From an uncultured Muribaculaceae bacterium (GTDB taxonomy: Bacteria > Bacteroidota > Bacteroidia > Bacteroidales > Muribaculaceae), in assembly GCA_910587545.1 (NCBI GenBank), contig CAJUMI010000018.1:1-38044 (forward strand): a stretch of DNA of 38,044 nucleotides, given 5' to 3'. The number at the start of each line of letters is the position of its first letter. Within the stretch, counting starts at the first letter, position 1. Positions 7,213-14,266 of the stretch are shown here, one piece after another. The position numbers and the translations under genes are program-made. A model generated the notes under the pieces. That model searched no databases, was not told the origin of the DNA, and saw only the letters and a program-made list of their open reading frames with translations.

Positions 7213-10200
7213 TTATTTACTTAGGGATATAGTAACTTTCGCCTCAAGGCCATCGATGTCAAGAACCTCGATATCAGCGCTATTGGCAAGATCGGCGATA
7301 GTCACCTTATCGGCAAGAACCTGACGGGCTATGTAGTCTCCAAAGGCATTGACTGCGGGATCAATCTCTGCATTGGGAGCAAAAACCGCCACAATGCGGT
7401 CGGTGATATCGTAATTGCGGGTCTTGCGGATGTTCTGGATGCGGTTGATTATGTCGCGGGCAATGCCTTCAAGACGCAGTTCGGGCGTGACAGTCACATC
7501 AAGAGCCACAGTAAGATTACCGTCGTTGGCAACCAGCCAACCGGGGATATCCTCGGAAAGGATCTCCACATCGGCAAGGTCGACCCGCGCCTTCGTTCCA
7601 TCAGGCATATCAATATCGACAAATCCGTTTTTCTCAAACGCAGAAATACCGGAATTGTCGAGACCTTGAAGAGCCGCGGCTGCGGCTTTCATCTGCTTGC
7701 CGAGTTTTGGACCGAGTTTCTTGAAATCAGGTTTGACACGCTTGACAAGCATACCCTCGTCGTTGCCGACTATGCGCATCTCCTTGACATTGACTTCGCC
7801 AAGTATCAGATCACGCATGCGCTCAAGTGCCTCACTCTGCGCTTCGTCAACAGCCGGCACCATGATAGCTGTCAGTGGCTGACGAACCTTGATATTGATC
7901 TTTCGACGCAGCGCGAGCACCATCGACGTGACACGCTGAGCTATCGACATGCGCTCTTCAAGCGCTTTGTCGATATAAGCTTCGTCGGCTGCCGGATATC
8001 GCGAGGTATGCACTGATGAATCCTGATCTCCTATCAGGTCACGATAAAGCTGATCGGCATAGAACGGAGCGATCGGCGCCATGAGTTTGGACACGGTGAG
8101 CAGGCATTCATACAGGGTGCTATATGCAGCAATTTTGTCGGCATCCATCTCTCCGCCCCAGAAACGCTTGCGGTTGAGACGCACATACCAGTTGGAAAGA
8201 TTGTCGATGACAAAATCGTTGATCGCACGTGCCGCGCGAGTCGGTTCAAGATCGTCAAGAGCAGTTTCTGTCTCTCTGACAAGAGTGTTGAGCAACGATA
8301 TTATCCAACGGTCGATCTCGGGACGCTCGCACACGGGCACTGCTACCGCCGATGGATCAAATCCGTCGACATTGGCATAAAGGGCAAAGAATGAATATGT
8401 ATTGAAGAGCGTGGAGAAAAGTTTGCGCGACACTTCGGTCACACCTTCAGGATTGAACTTGAGATTGTCCCAAGGTGCGGAATTGGCTATCATATACCAA
8501 CGGAGAGGATCGGAGCCATATTTTTCGATCGTCGAGAAAGGATCGACGGCATTGCCGAGACGCTTCGACATTTTGTCGCCATTCTTGTCAAGCACAAGAC
8601 CGTTGGAAATGACTGATTTGAATGCGATACTGTCAAATACCATTCCACCGATCGCATGAAGCGTAAAGAACCATCCGCGAGTCTGATCAACACCCTCCGC
8701 TATAAAATCGGCGGGATATGCGGCGCCAGATTCGAGCAGTTCCTTGTTTTCAAACGGATAGTGGAGTTGCGCGTATGGCATTGAACCCGAGTCGAACCAC
8801 ACGTCAATAAGGTCGGCTTCGCGGCGCATCGGACGCCCGGTCGGCGATACAAGTACAATGTCGTCGACATAAGGACGGTGGAGATCGATTTTTTCGTAGT
8901 TGGACTTGGAGTATTCGCCGGGAACAAATCCGCGGTCCTTGTATGGATTGGATGTCATCACACGGGCTGCAACCGATTTTTCGATCTCATCATAAAGAGT
9001 CGCGACACTGTCGATACATATTTCTTCCTTGCCGTCGTCAGTACGCCAGATAGGAAGCGGAGTACCCCAGTAACGGCTTCTGGACAAATTCCAGTCCTGA
9101 AGATTCTCGAGCCATTTGCCAAAACGCCCCGAACCGGTCGACGCGGGTTTCCATTTGATTGTCTCATTGAGTGCTATAAGCCGGTCTTTGACAGCCGTAG
9201 TCTTGATAAACCAACTGTCGAGGGGATAATAGATCACCGGCTTGTCTGTGCGCCAGCAATGAGGGTAATTATGAGTATGCTTCTCGATGCGGAATGCGTC
9301 ACCGGCCTGCTTCATCTCCATACATATCACGATGTTGAGGTCTTCGGCCTTCGAAGCGGCAGCCTCGTCATACTTGCCGCCCGGGTTGAAGCGAGGATCA
9401 TAAGCGTTCTTGACGAAATCACCCTCATGCCCCTTATACAGCGCGACATTGACACAGCGCTCCACGAAAGCATCGGAGCACTCATCGGTAAGATAATACT
9501 TGCCCGTGAAGTCGACCATCGGACGGGTATCACCATTGCATGTAATCATGAACAGCGACGGTATGCCGGCCGCCTTGGCAACTTTGGCGTCGTCAGCGCC
9601 GAATGTCGGCGCGATATGGACGATGCCCGTACCATCTTCGGTTGTGACATAATCGCCGGGGATAACCCTGAAAGCGATCTCGTCCATCACCACAAAGGTA
9701 TCTTTACCTACTGTAAAACAGTCATCAGGATTAGATCCGGCAAAATCCTTGACAAAAGCCTGTGAATTGTCGTCGAGCTTTTCGGTCGGCTTGACCCACG
9801 GCATCAATTGGCTATAGCGCATCCCGACGAGTTCTTCGCCGGTATATGCAGCGACAATGCGATACGGCAATATCTTTGCTCCCGGAGTAAATTCGTCTAT
9901 CGGGGCCTCAAGGCCTTCGGGTTTGAAATAATGCGACATACACTCCTTGGCCATCACTATAGTGATCGGCTGACCGGTATAAGGATTATATGTGCGGACA
10001 CACGCATATTCAAACCGGGGTCCGACACAAAGAGCCGTGTTTGAAGGAAGTGTCCACGGAGTAGTTGTCCAGGCGGCAAAATAAGGCTTGCCCCACCCTT
10101 TCATTTCATCTTTAGGATCGGAAATTTCAAAGAGAGCGGTAACAGTCGTGTCTTTGACATCTCGATAACAACCGGGTTGGTTCAATTCATGAGAACTCAA

Positions 10201-10767
10201 TCCGGTGCCTGCAGCCGGCGAATATGGCTGTATCGTCAAACCCTTATAAAGCAATCCCTTATTATATATCTGTCTGAGGAGCCACCATAAAGTCTCGATA
10301 TAGCGGTTATCGTAGGTGATATAAGGATCGGACATGTCGACCCAATAGCCCATAGTTTCAGTCAGAGTCTCCCACTCCTTGGTGTATTTCAGCACCTCAT
10401 TGCGGCAGGCTGCGTTATAATCATCAACAGATATTTTTTTGCCGATATCTTCCTTTGTTATGCCCAAAGCCTTTTCCACGCCGAGTTCAACCGGCAGACC
10501 GTGAGTATCCCAGCCGGCCTTACGCTTGACCTGATAGCCTTTCATTGTCTTATAGCGGCAAACTATATCCTTGATCGTACGAGCCATCACATGGTGGATG
10601 CCGGGCATGCCGTTGGCCGAAGGAGGACCTTCATAAAAAACAAACGAGGGACAGCCTTCGCGGACTTTCAGACTCTCTTCAAAGAGGTTGGCGTTGCGCC
10701 ATCTCTCAAGCATCTGTTTGTTGATGTCAGAGAGATTGAAACCTTTATATTCGGCAAATTTCTTCAT
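7213..10767 (-). CDS. ileS: Isoleucyl-tRNA synthetase, GIHH type
   Basis: 1184 aa class I aminoacyl-tRNA synthetase charging tRNA-Ile. The ATP-binding HIGH motif appears as GIHH (56-59, in PSANGMPGIHHV), followed by GWDTHGLPVELGVEKALG. The CP1 editing domain carries TTTPWTLPSNTALC and EDGTGIVHIAPTFG. The second ATP motif KMSKR sits near residue 730 (KNGDKMSKRLGN). The C-terminal anticodon-binding region is long and shows no four-cysteine zinc knuckle. Length and motif fit the eukaryote/mycobacterium-like IleRS class, known for low sensitivity to mupirocin. It is first in the operon with dksA-like, lspA, DUF4296 and the 63-aa gene, and has its own promoter. Confidence 0.97.
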   Translation of the reverse strand: MKKFAEYKGFNLSDINKQMLERWRNANLFEESLKVREGCPSFVFYEGPPSANGMPGIHHVMARTIKDIVCRYKTMKGYQVKRKAGWDTHGLPVELGVEKALGITKEDIGKKISVDDYNAACRNEVLKYTKEWETLTETMGYWVDMSDPYITYDNRYIETLWWLLRQIYNKGLLYKGLTIQPYSPAAGTGLSSHELNQPGCYRDVKDTTVTALFEISDPKDEMKGWGKPYFAAWTTTPWTLPSNTALCVGPRFEYACVRTYNPYTGQPITIVMAKECMSHYFKPEGLEAPIDEFTPGAKILPYRIVAAYTGEELVGMRYSQLMPWVKPTEKLDDNSQAFVKDFAGSNPDDCFTVGKDTFVVMDEIAFRVIPGDYVTTEDGTGIVHIAPTFGADDAKVAKAAGIPSLFMITCNGDTRPMVDFTGKYYLTDECSDAFVERCVNVALYKGHEGDFVKNAYDPRFNPGGKYDEAAASKAEDLNIVICMEMKQAGDAFRIEKHTHNYPHCWRTDKPVIYYPLDSWFIKTTAVKDRLIALNETIKWKPASTGSGRFGKWLENLQDWNLSRSRYWGTPLPIWRTDDGKEEICIDSVATLYDEIEKSVAARVMTSNPYKDRGFVPGEYSKSNYEKIDLHRPYVDDIVLVSPTGRPMRREADLIDVWFDSGSMPYAQLHYPFENKELLESGAAYPADFIAEGVDQTRGWFFTLHAIGGMVFDSIAFKSVISNGLVLDKNGDKMSKRLGNAVDPFSTIEKYGSDPLRWYMIANSAPWDNLKFNPEGVTEVSRKLFSTLFNTYSFFALYANVDGFDPSAVAVPVCERPEIDRWIISLLNTLVRETETALDDLEPTRAARAINDFVIDNLSNWYVRLNRKRFWGGEMDADKIAAYSTLYECLLTVSKLMAPIAPFYADQLYRDLIGDQDSSVHTSRYPAADEAYIDKALEERMSIAQRVTSMVLALRRKINIKVRQPLTAIMVPAVDEAQSEALERMRDLILGEVNVKEMRIVGNDEGMLVKRVKPDFKKLGPKLGKQMKAAAAALQGLDNSGISAFEKNGFVDIDMPDGTKARVDLADVEILSEDIPGWLVANDGNLTVALDVTVTPELRLEGIARDIINRIQNIRKTRNYDITDRIVAVFAPNAEIDPAVNAFGDYIARQVLADKVTIADLANSADIEVLDIDGLEAKVTISLSK

Positions 10768-10813
10768 GAAACTATAGTATCTGTTTAATATTGTTAGTCG
10801 ACTATATTTTTCG

Positions 10814-10844
10814 CAAATTTAATAAAAAGGGAGAAGATACCGAA
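10814..10844 (-). promoter_or_regulatory. Probable promoter of the ileS operon
   Basis: On the minus strand TAAATTTG (10821-10814) matches the -7 consensus exactly. At the expected distance upstream there is only TTCG (10844-10841), a partial -33 match. The predicted start near 10807 gives a leader of about 40 nt before the ileS ATG. I see no T-box-like antiterminator in so short a leader. Confidence 0.55.
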
Positions 10845-10960
10845 ACATTGCGGCAAAAAAGCACTGCGGCATGCTGAAGACACGGCGCTATCATGTACCT
10901 TAACACATCAATGCAGGTAAGTGACGGTTCGATAATCAATGTTTACTGACTGCTATTATC

Positions 10961-11004
10961 AAAAAAGACAGATGCGACCCCCGCGAAAAGGAAGTCGCAT
11001 CTGT
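10961..11004 (-). terminator. Intrinsic terminator of rpsP
   Basis: Perfect 11-nt arms (10968-10978 and 10994-11004) with a 15-nt loop are followed, reading the minus strand, by CTTTTTT (10967-10961). It lies 26 nt after the rpsP stop codon. Confidence 0.85.
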
Positions 11005-11030
11005 AAATGCTTGAAATTATAAGCCTAAAC

Positions 11031-11579
11031 TTATTCAGCAGCAGGTGTTTCAGCCTGAGCTTCGGCTTCTTTTGCCGCTTCTTCAGCTTCTTTTGCAGCC
11101 TCGGCTGCAGCAGCTGCGATTTCAGCTTTCTTCTTTGCTACGGCTTCTGCCTTAGCATTGTTTTTAGCGGTTTCTGCCTCGAGGCGTTCTTTCAGAGCGA
11201 TTTCCTTTTTGTTGGCCATATCAGCTTTGAACTTGTCGACAGATGCGATCTTGTTAGCCTTCCAGGCTTCGAAACGACGCTGTGCTTCCGCTTCGTCAAA
11301 AGCTCCTTTCTTAACGCCGCCCTGAAGATGCTTCATAAGGAGAACGCCTTCATTAGAAAGGATTGAACGAACAGTGTCGGTAGGTTGTGCACCGACATTC
11401 ACCCAATACAAAGCCCGCTCGAAGTTAAGAGAAATTGTAGCAGGATTAGTGTTCGGATTATAAGAACCTATCCTTTCAATAAATCTACCATCTCGTGGCG
11501 CCCTGCTATCGGCGATTACAATAGGATAAAACGCGTAGTTCTTGCGACCGTGGCGTTGTAATCTAATTTTAGTTGCCAT
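11031..11579 (-). CDS. rpsP: 30S ribosomal protein S16 with extended C-terminal tail
   Basis: 182 aa. Residues 1-80 are the S16 core (MATKIRLQRHGRKNYAFYPI, IERIGSYNPN, ALYWVNVGAQPTDTVRSIL), which binds 16S rRNA and is needed for assembly of the small subunit. The remaining ~100 residues form a charged helical tail (EALKERLEAE-like repeats, then Ala/Glu/Lys-rich sequence ending AETPAAE). E. coli S16 is only 82 aa; long tails like this are usual in Bacteroidetes as far as I recall. It stands alone between a clear promoter and terminator, without the rimM/trmD neighbours found in many other phyla. Confidence 0.96.
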   Translation of the reverse strand: MATKIRLQRHGRKNYAFYPIVIADSRAPRDGRFIERIGSYNPNTNPATISLNFERALYWVNVGAQPTDTVRSILSNEGVLLMKHLQGGVKKGAFDEAEAQRRFEAWKANKIASVDKFKADMANKKEIALKERLEAETAKNNAKAEAVAKKKAEIAAAAAEAAKEAEEAAKEAEAQAETPAAE

Positions 11580-11626
11580 TAAATTGAATTAATTAAAAAT
11601 GTTGGTTTTGTATTGATTAGCGACTG

Positions 11627-11658
11627 CAAAGGTAGTCACTTTTTTTCACTCAGCCAAA
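11627..11658 (-). promoter_or_regulatory. Bacteroidetes-type promoter of rpsP
   Basis: On the minus strand TTTG (11658-11655), a 20-nt spacer and TACCTTTG (11634-11627) match the consensus at every defined base. The start should be near 11620, leaving a leader of about 40 nt. Confidence 0.85.
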
Positions 11659-12026
11659 CTTTATCGACTATAAAAAAGACAAATTAATCAAATTAAACAG
11701 AACTGGGAATAGGAGTAACGACTCAGCCAAAGATAAAAGGCACGAAGATTTAGCTCATCAGTTTAGACAAGTTCCAATATAACATTTGGGGTAGACTGGC
11801 CGTTACTCCATGTTGTGTCTACGATAGAATGTAGCGCATGAAAGGCGTTGACACAGGTTTCGGGAGGCAAGCATCCGGATATTAGACGCTTCGGCGCGCA
11901 GCATATAATATATTGATACAAAGCGTATAATATTATTTACAACTTACTAAATCCGTACTACTCGGGAAGACTAGTACAAGCAAACAGAATGGATTCAAGT
12001 TTAATCTGCAGGTAACATACAAGCTA
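11659..12026. other. Gene-free stretch between rpsP and the murU-like gene
   Basis: I see no convincing reading frame. The stretch is AT-rich and holds three small structures: an 11-nt direct repeat ACTCAGCCAAA (11648-11658, overlapping the rpsP -33 box, and 11721-11731); a 9-nt inverted repeat GGAGTAACG/CGTTACTCC (11712-11720 and 11801-11809, 80 nt apart); and an imperfect hairpin at 11955-11977 (8 of 9 pairs, 5-nt loop). The hairpin could be a weak terminator for the clpP-murU unit, but it lacks a U-run. A small RNA or a decayed element are equally possible. Confidence 0.4.
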
Positions 12027-12800
12027 TTATAAGCACCGGGCAAAATCGTTCTGCGCGGCTTCAAGCGACTCAGGTTTACCGATGTCATGCCATCGATATG
12101 GTTCGGGCGACTGATAGCCCAGGATCGGCAACTCAGAACAGTTGTCTATATAGAAATCAGTTATTGAAAACTTCGGAATAGCTCCTGCATGGCTGTCTGA
12201 TTTGGTCGCGGCATAAGCTGCAAGAGAGGGAAAAACCGAAGGCGAAATAACATGCACGCCCCCGAATGCAAGTTTCCGGAATTTATCGGACATCCTGAAT
12301 CCGGAAGGTCTGTATTGACCGGTCTCGATATTGACCCAGCCTTTCAACCTGTTATCAACCGGATCGAACAGCAGATAACGTTTTGTCACGCGCGACGCAA
12401 CAAGCAGCGTTGACGCCGCGCCGGTCGATCTTGCGACCGAAAGCATACCGGCAATGTCGACATCGGTGAGTATATCGGCATTATGAACGACAAATGGCTC
12501 GTCTCCATCAAGCCAGCGCCGCGCGGCGAGAATGCCTCCTCCGGTGTCAAGCAATTCCGACGTCTCGTCACTGATATGGAGCCTGACGCCGAAGTCATTG
12601 TTGCGGTGAAGATAATCTACTATCTGATCTGCAAAATGATGGACATTGACTATGATCTCACTTATGCCCGCCATCTTCAGACGCTCGATGACTACGCCGA
12701 GCATAGGACGGCCACATACCTCGGCAAGAGCCTTAGGATGAAAATCAGTAAACGGTTTGAGACGCGTGCCGAGGCCGGCGGCAAAAATCATAGCTTTCAT
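12027..12800 (-). CDS. MurU-like sugar nucleotidyltransferase
   Basis: 257 aa single-domain NTP transferase. The nucleotide-binding signature is at the N-terminus: FAAGLGTRLKPFTDFHPKAL (6-25), followed by GRPMLGVVIERL. The middle carries LDTGGGI and VHNADILTDVD, where the Asp of NADIL is expected to bind the metal ion. It transfers a nucleotidyl group from NTP to a sugar 1-phosphate. Its start lies 7 nt after a gene for an AmgK-like kinase, and AmgK plus MurU form the anabolic recycling route MurNAc to MurNAc-1-P to UDP-MurNAc. That pairing suggests MurNAc-1-P uridylyltransferase. Sequence alone would also allow a mannose- or glucose-1-phosphate substrate. It is the last gene of the clpP-clpX-recQ unit. 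Confidence 0.82.
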   Translation of the reverse strand: MKAMIFAAGLGTRLKPFTDFHPKALAEVCGRPMLGVVIERLKMAGISEIIVNVHHFADQIVDYLHRNNDFGVRLHISDETSELLDTGGGILAARRWLDGDEPFVVHNADILTDVDIAGMLSVARSTGAASTLLVASRVTKRYLLFDPVDNRLKGWVNIETGQYRPSGFRMSDKFRKLAFGGVHVISPSVFPSLAAYAATKSDSHAGAIPKFSITDFYIDNCSELPILGYQSPEPYRWHDIGKPESLEAAQNDFARCL

Positions 12801-12807
12801 CTGCCGA

Positions 12808-14238
12808 TCAGTCTTTAACCGTGAAATTCTGTTCTATATTCTGTTCGCGATGGACCAGTTCGACTTTGACATTAAATTTCTTGTGGATATGTTCGGCCAT
12901 ATGCTGGGCACAATACACCGAACGGTGCTGACCTCCTGTACATCCGAAGCAGACCATCAAGTTGGTAAAACCCCGCTCCTTGTATCGTGTGACCGACGCA
13001 TCGACAAGGTTGTAGCAGTTATCCAGAAAGCCAATCACCTCGCCGTCGTCTTCAAGAAATGTGATCACCTGCTGATCGAGACCTGTAAACGGTTTGTATC
13101 TATCGTATTTGCCGGGATTATTGACTGCACGACAGTCAAAAACAAAGCCGCCGCCATTGCCTGACGGATCATTAGGAACACCTTTTTTATACGCAAAACT
13201 CATGACTCGGACGGTCAGCGCCTTCTTCTGCAGATTGTCAGAGAACTGTTTCAGATTGACGAGGCGTTCAAGCAACTGATTGAGATAGGGATACTCAGTA
13301 TACGGACGATCAAGCAAAGTCCTGAGATTTGCAATAGCAAAAGGCACACTCTGCATGAAGTGGGGTTTCTTCTCAAAATATCCGCGGAAACCATAGGCAC
13401 CGAGAACCTGCAGAGTACGGAACAACACGAAATGCCGGAGTTGTTCCATAAAGTACTGTTCATCGATATACTGATATTTGCGCAGAGAATCAATATACTC
13501 GGCAATCAACTCATGACGCAGCGAATCGGGATAATTTGCCTTGGCCTGCCACAGAAACGAGGCAACATCATAATAGAACGGACCTTTGCGTCCGCCCTGA
13601 AAATCAATAAACCACGGCTCACCATCCTTTATCATCACATTACGCGACTGAAAATCACGATACATGAACGTGCCCGACTGAGAACGCATCAGCACATCGG
13701 CCAAAGCATGAAAATCATCTTCAAGCCTGTCTTCCTGAAACTCGAGACCGGTAGCTTTTAGAAAACAATACTTGAAGTAATTGAGATCCCACATTATCGT
13801 CCGAACATCAAATTGCGATGAAGGGTAGCAATAGTTGAAATCAAGCCCGACAGCTCCGGCAAACTGAACATCGGGCAAAGCGCATATTGTCTTGATGAGC
13901 AATTCCTTTTCCTCACTTGAAAAAGATCGCGTCAGCCGGCCTTTCTCAATGGCATTAAAAAGAAGGGTATCACCGAGATCCTGCTGTAGATAAGCCATCC
14001 TGTCATCAGACACTGACACCACTTCGGGCGTGCGTATGCCTTGTTTGCGAAAATGCGCCGACATATAGATGAACGCATCATTTTCTTCTGCACAGGTACC
14101 AAGCACGCCAATCATATCCCGCTCTCCGCGCAACCTGAAATAACGGCGATTGGAACCGGATGAAGGCAATTCCTCTAACGACTGAGGCTGGGATCCGACA
14201 TATCCGGCATACAGATCTTCAAGTACTTTTTGATTCAT
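12808..14238 (-). CDS. Fusion of AmgK-like sugar kinase with RapZ C-terminal domain
   Basis: 476 aa from the ATG at 14238 (MNQKVLEDLY); a further upstream start would overlap recQ. Residues about 15-330 are an aminoglycoside-phosphotransferase fold: SGSNRRYFRL, the catalytic loop YRDFQSRNVM (Asp195, Asn200) and metal-binding IDFQGGRKG (Asp212), followed by YYDVASFLW. This is the pattern of AmgK, the anomeric kinase for N-acetylmuramic acid and GlcNAc. Residues about 341-470 match the C-terminal half of RapZ: VMSFAYKKGVPND, FVFDCRAVNNPG, FTGLDQQV, and GCTGGQHRS (432-440), the motif of the amino-sugar-phosphate pocket. The N-terminal P-loop half of RapZ is absent. The basic tail that binds RNA in E. 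coli RapZ is replaced here by an acidic/neutral end. It lies 28 nt after recQ and 7 nt before the MurU-like gene. Confidence 0.88.
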   Translation of the reverse strand: MNQKVLEDLYAGYVGSQPQSLEELPSSGSNRRYFRLRGERDMIGVLGTCAEENDAFIYMSAHFRKQGIRTPEVVSVSDDRMAYLQQDLGDTLLFNAIEKGRLTRSFSSEEKELLIKTICALPDVQFAGAVGLDFNYCYPSSQFDVRTIMWDLNYFKYCFLKATGLEFQEDRLEDDFHALADVLMRSQSGTFMYRDFQSRNVMIKDGEPWFIDFQGGRKGPFYYDVASFLWQAKANYPDSLRHELIAEYIDSLRKYQYIDEQYFMEQLRHFVLFRTLQVLGAYGFRGYFEKKPHFMQSVPFAIANLRTLLDRPYTEYPYLNQLLERLVNLKQFSDNLQKKALTVRVMSFAYKKGVPNDPSGNGGGFVFDCRAVNNPGKYDRYKPFTGLDQQVITFLEDDGEVIGFLDNCYNLVDASVTRYKERGFTNLMVCFGCTGGQHRSVYCAQHMAEHIHKKFNVKVELVHREQNIEQNFTVKD

Positions 14239-14266
14239 AATGAGATGTGTGTAATAATAAGAAATA

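Noticed and set aside
8878..9765. Long plus-strand open frame (295 codons)
   Set aside because: It lies wholly antisense to ileS, whose motifs are intact, and its translation has no recognisable domain.
10768..10960. T-box riboswitch before ileS
   Set aside because: The predicted leader is only about 40 nt and shows neither a specifier loop nor a T-box-like sequence with terminator.
11007..11366. Cys/Phe/Ser-rich plus-strand frame that could be taken for a cysteine-rich peptide
   Set aside because: It is the reverse complement of the Ala/Glu/Lys-rich tail of S16.
11955..11977. Imperfect hairpin considered as the terminator of the clpP-murU unit
   Set aside because: One internal mismatch and no U-run; kept only as part of the description of the gap.
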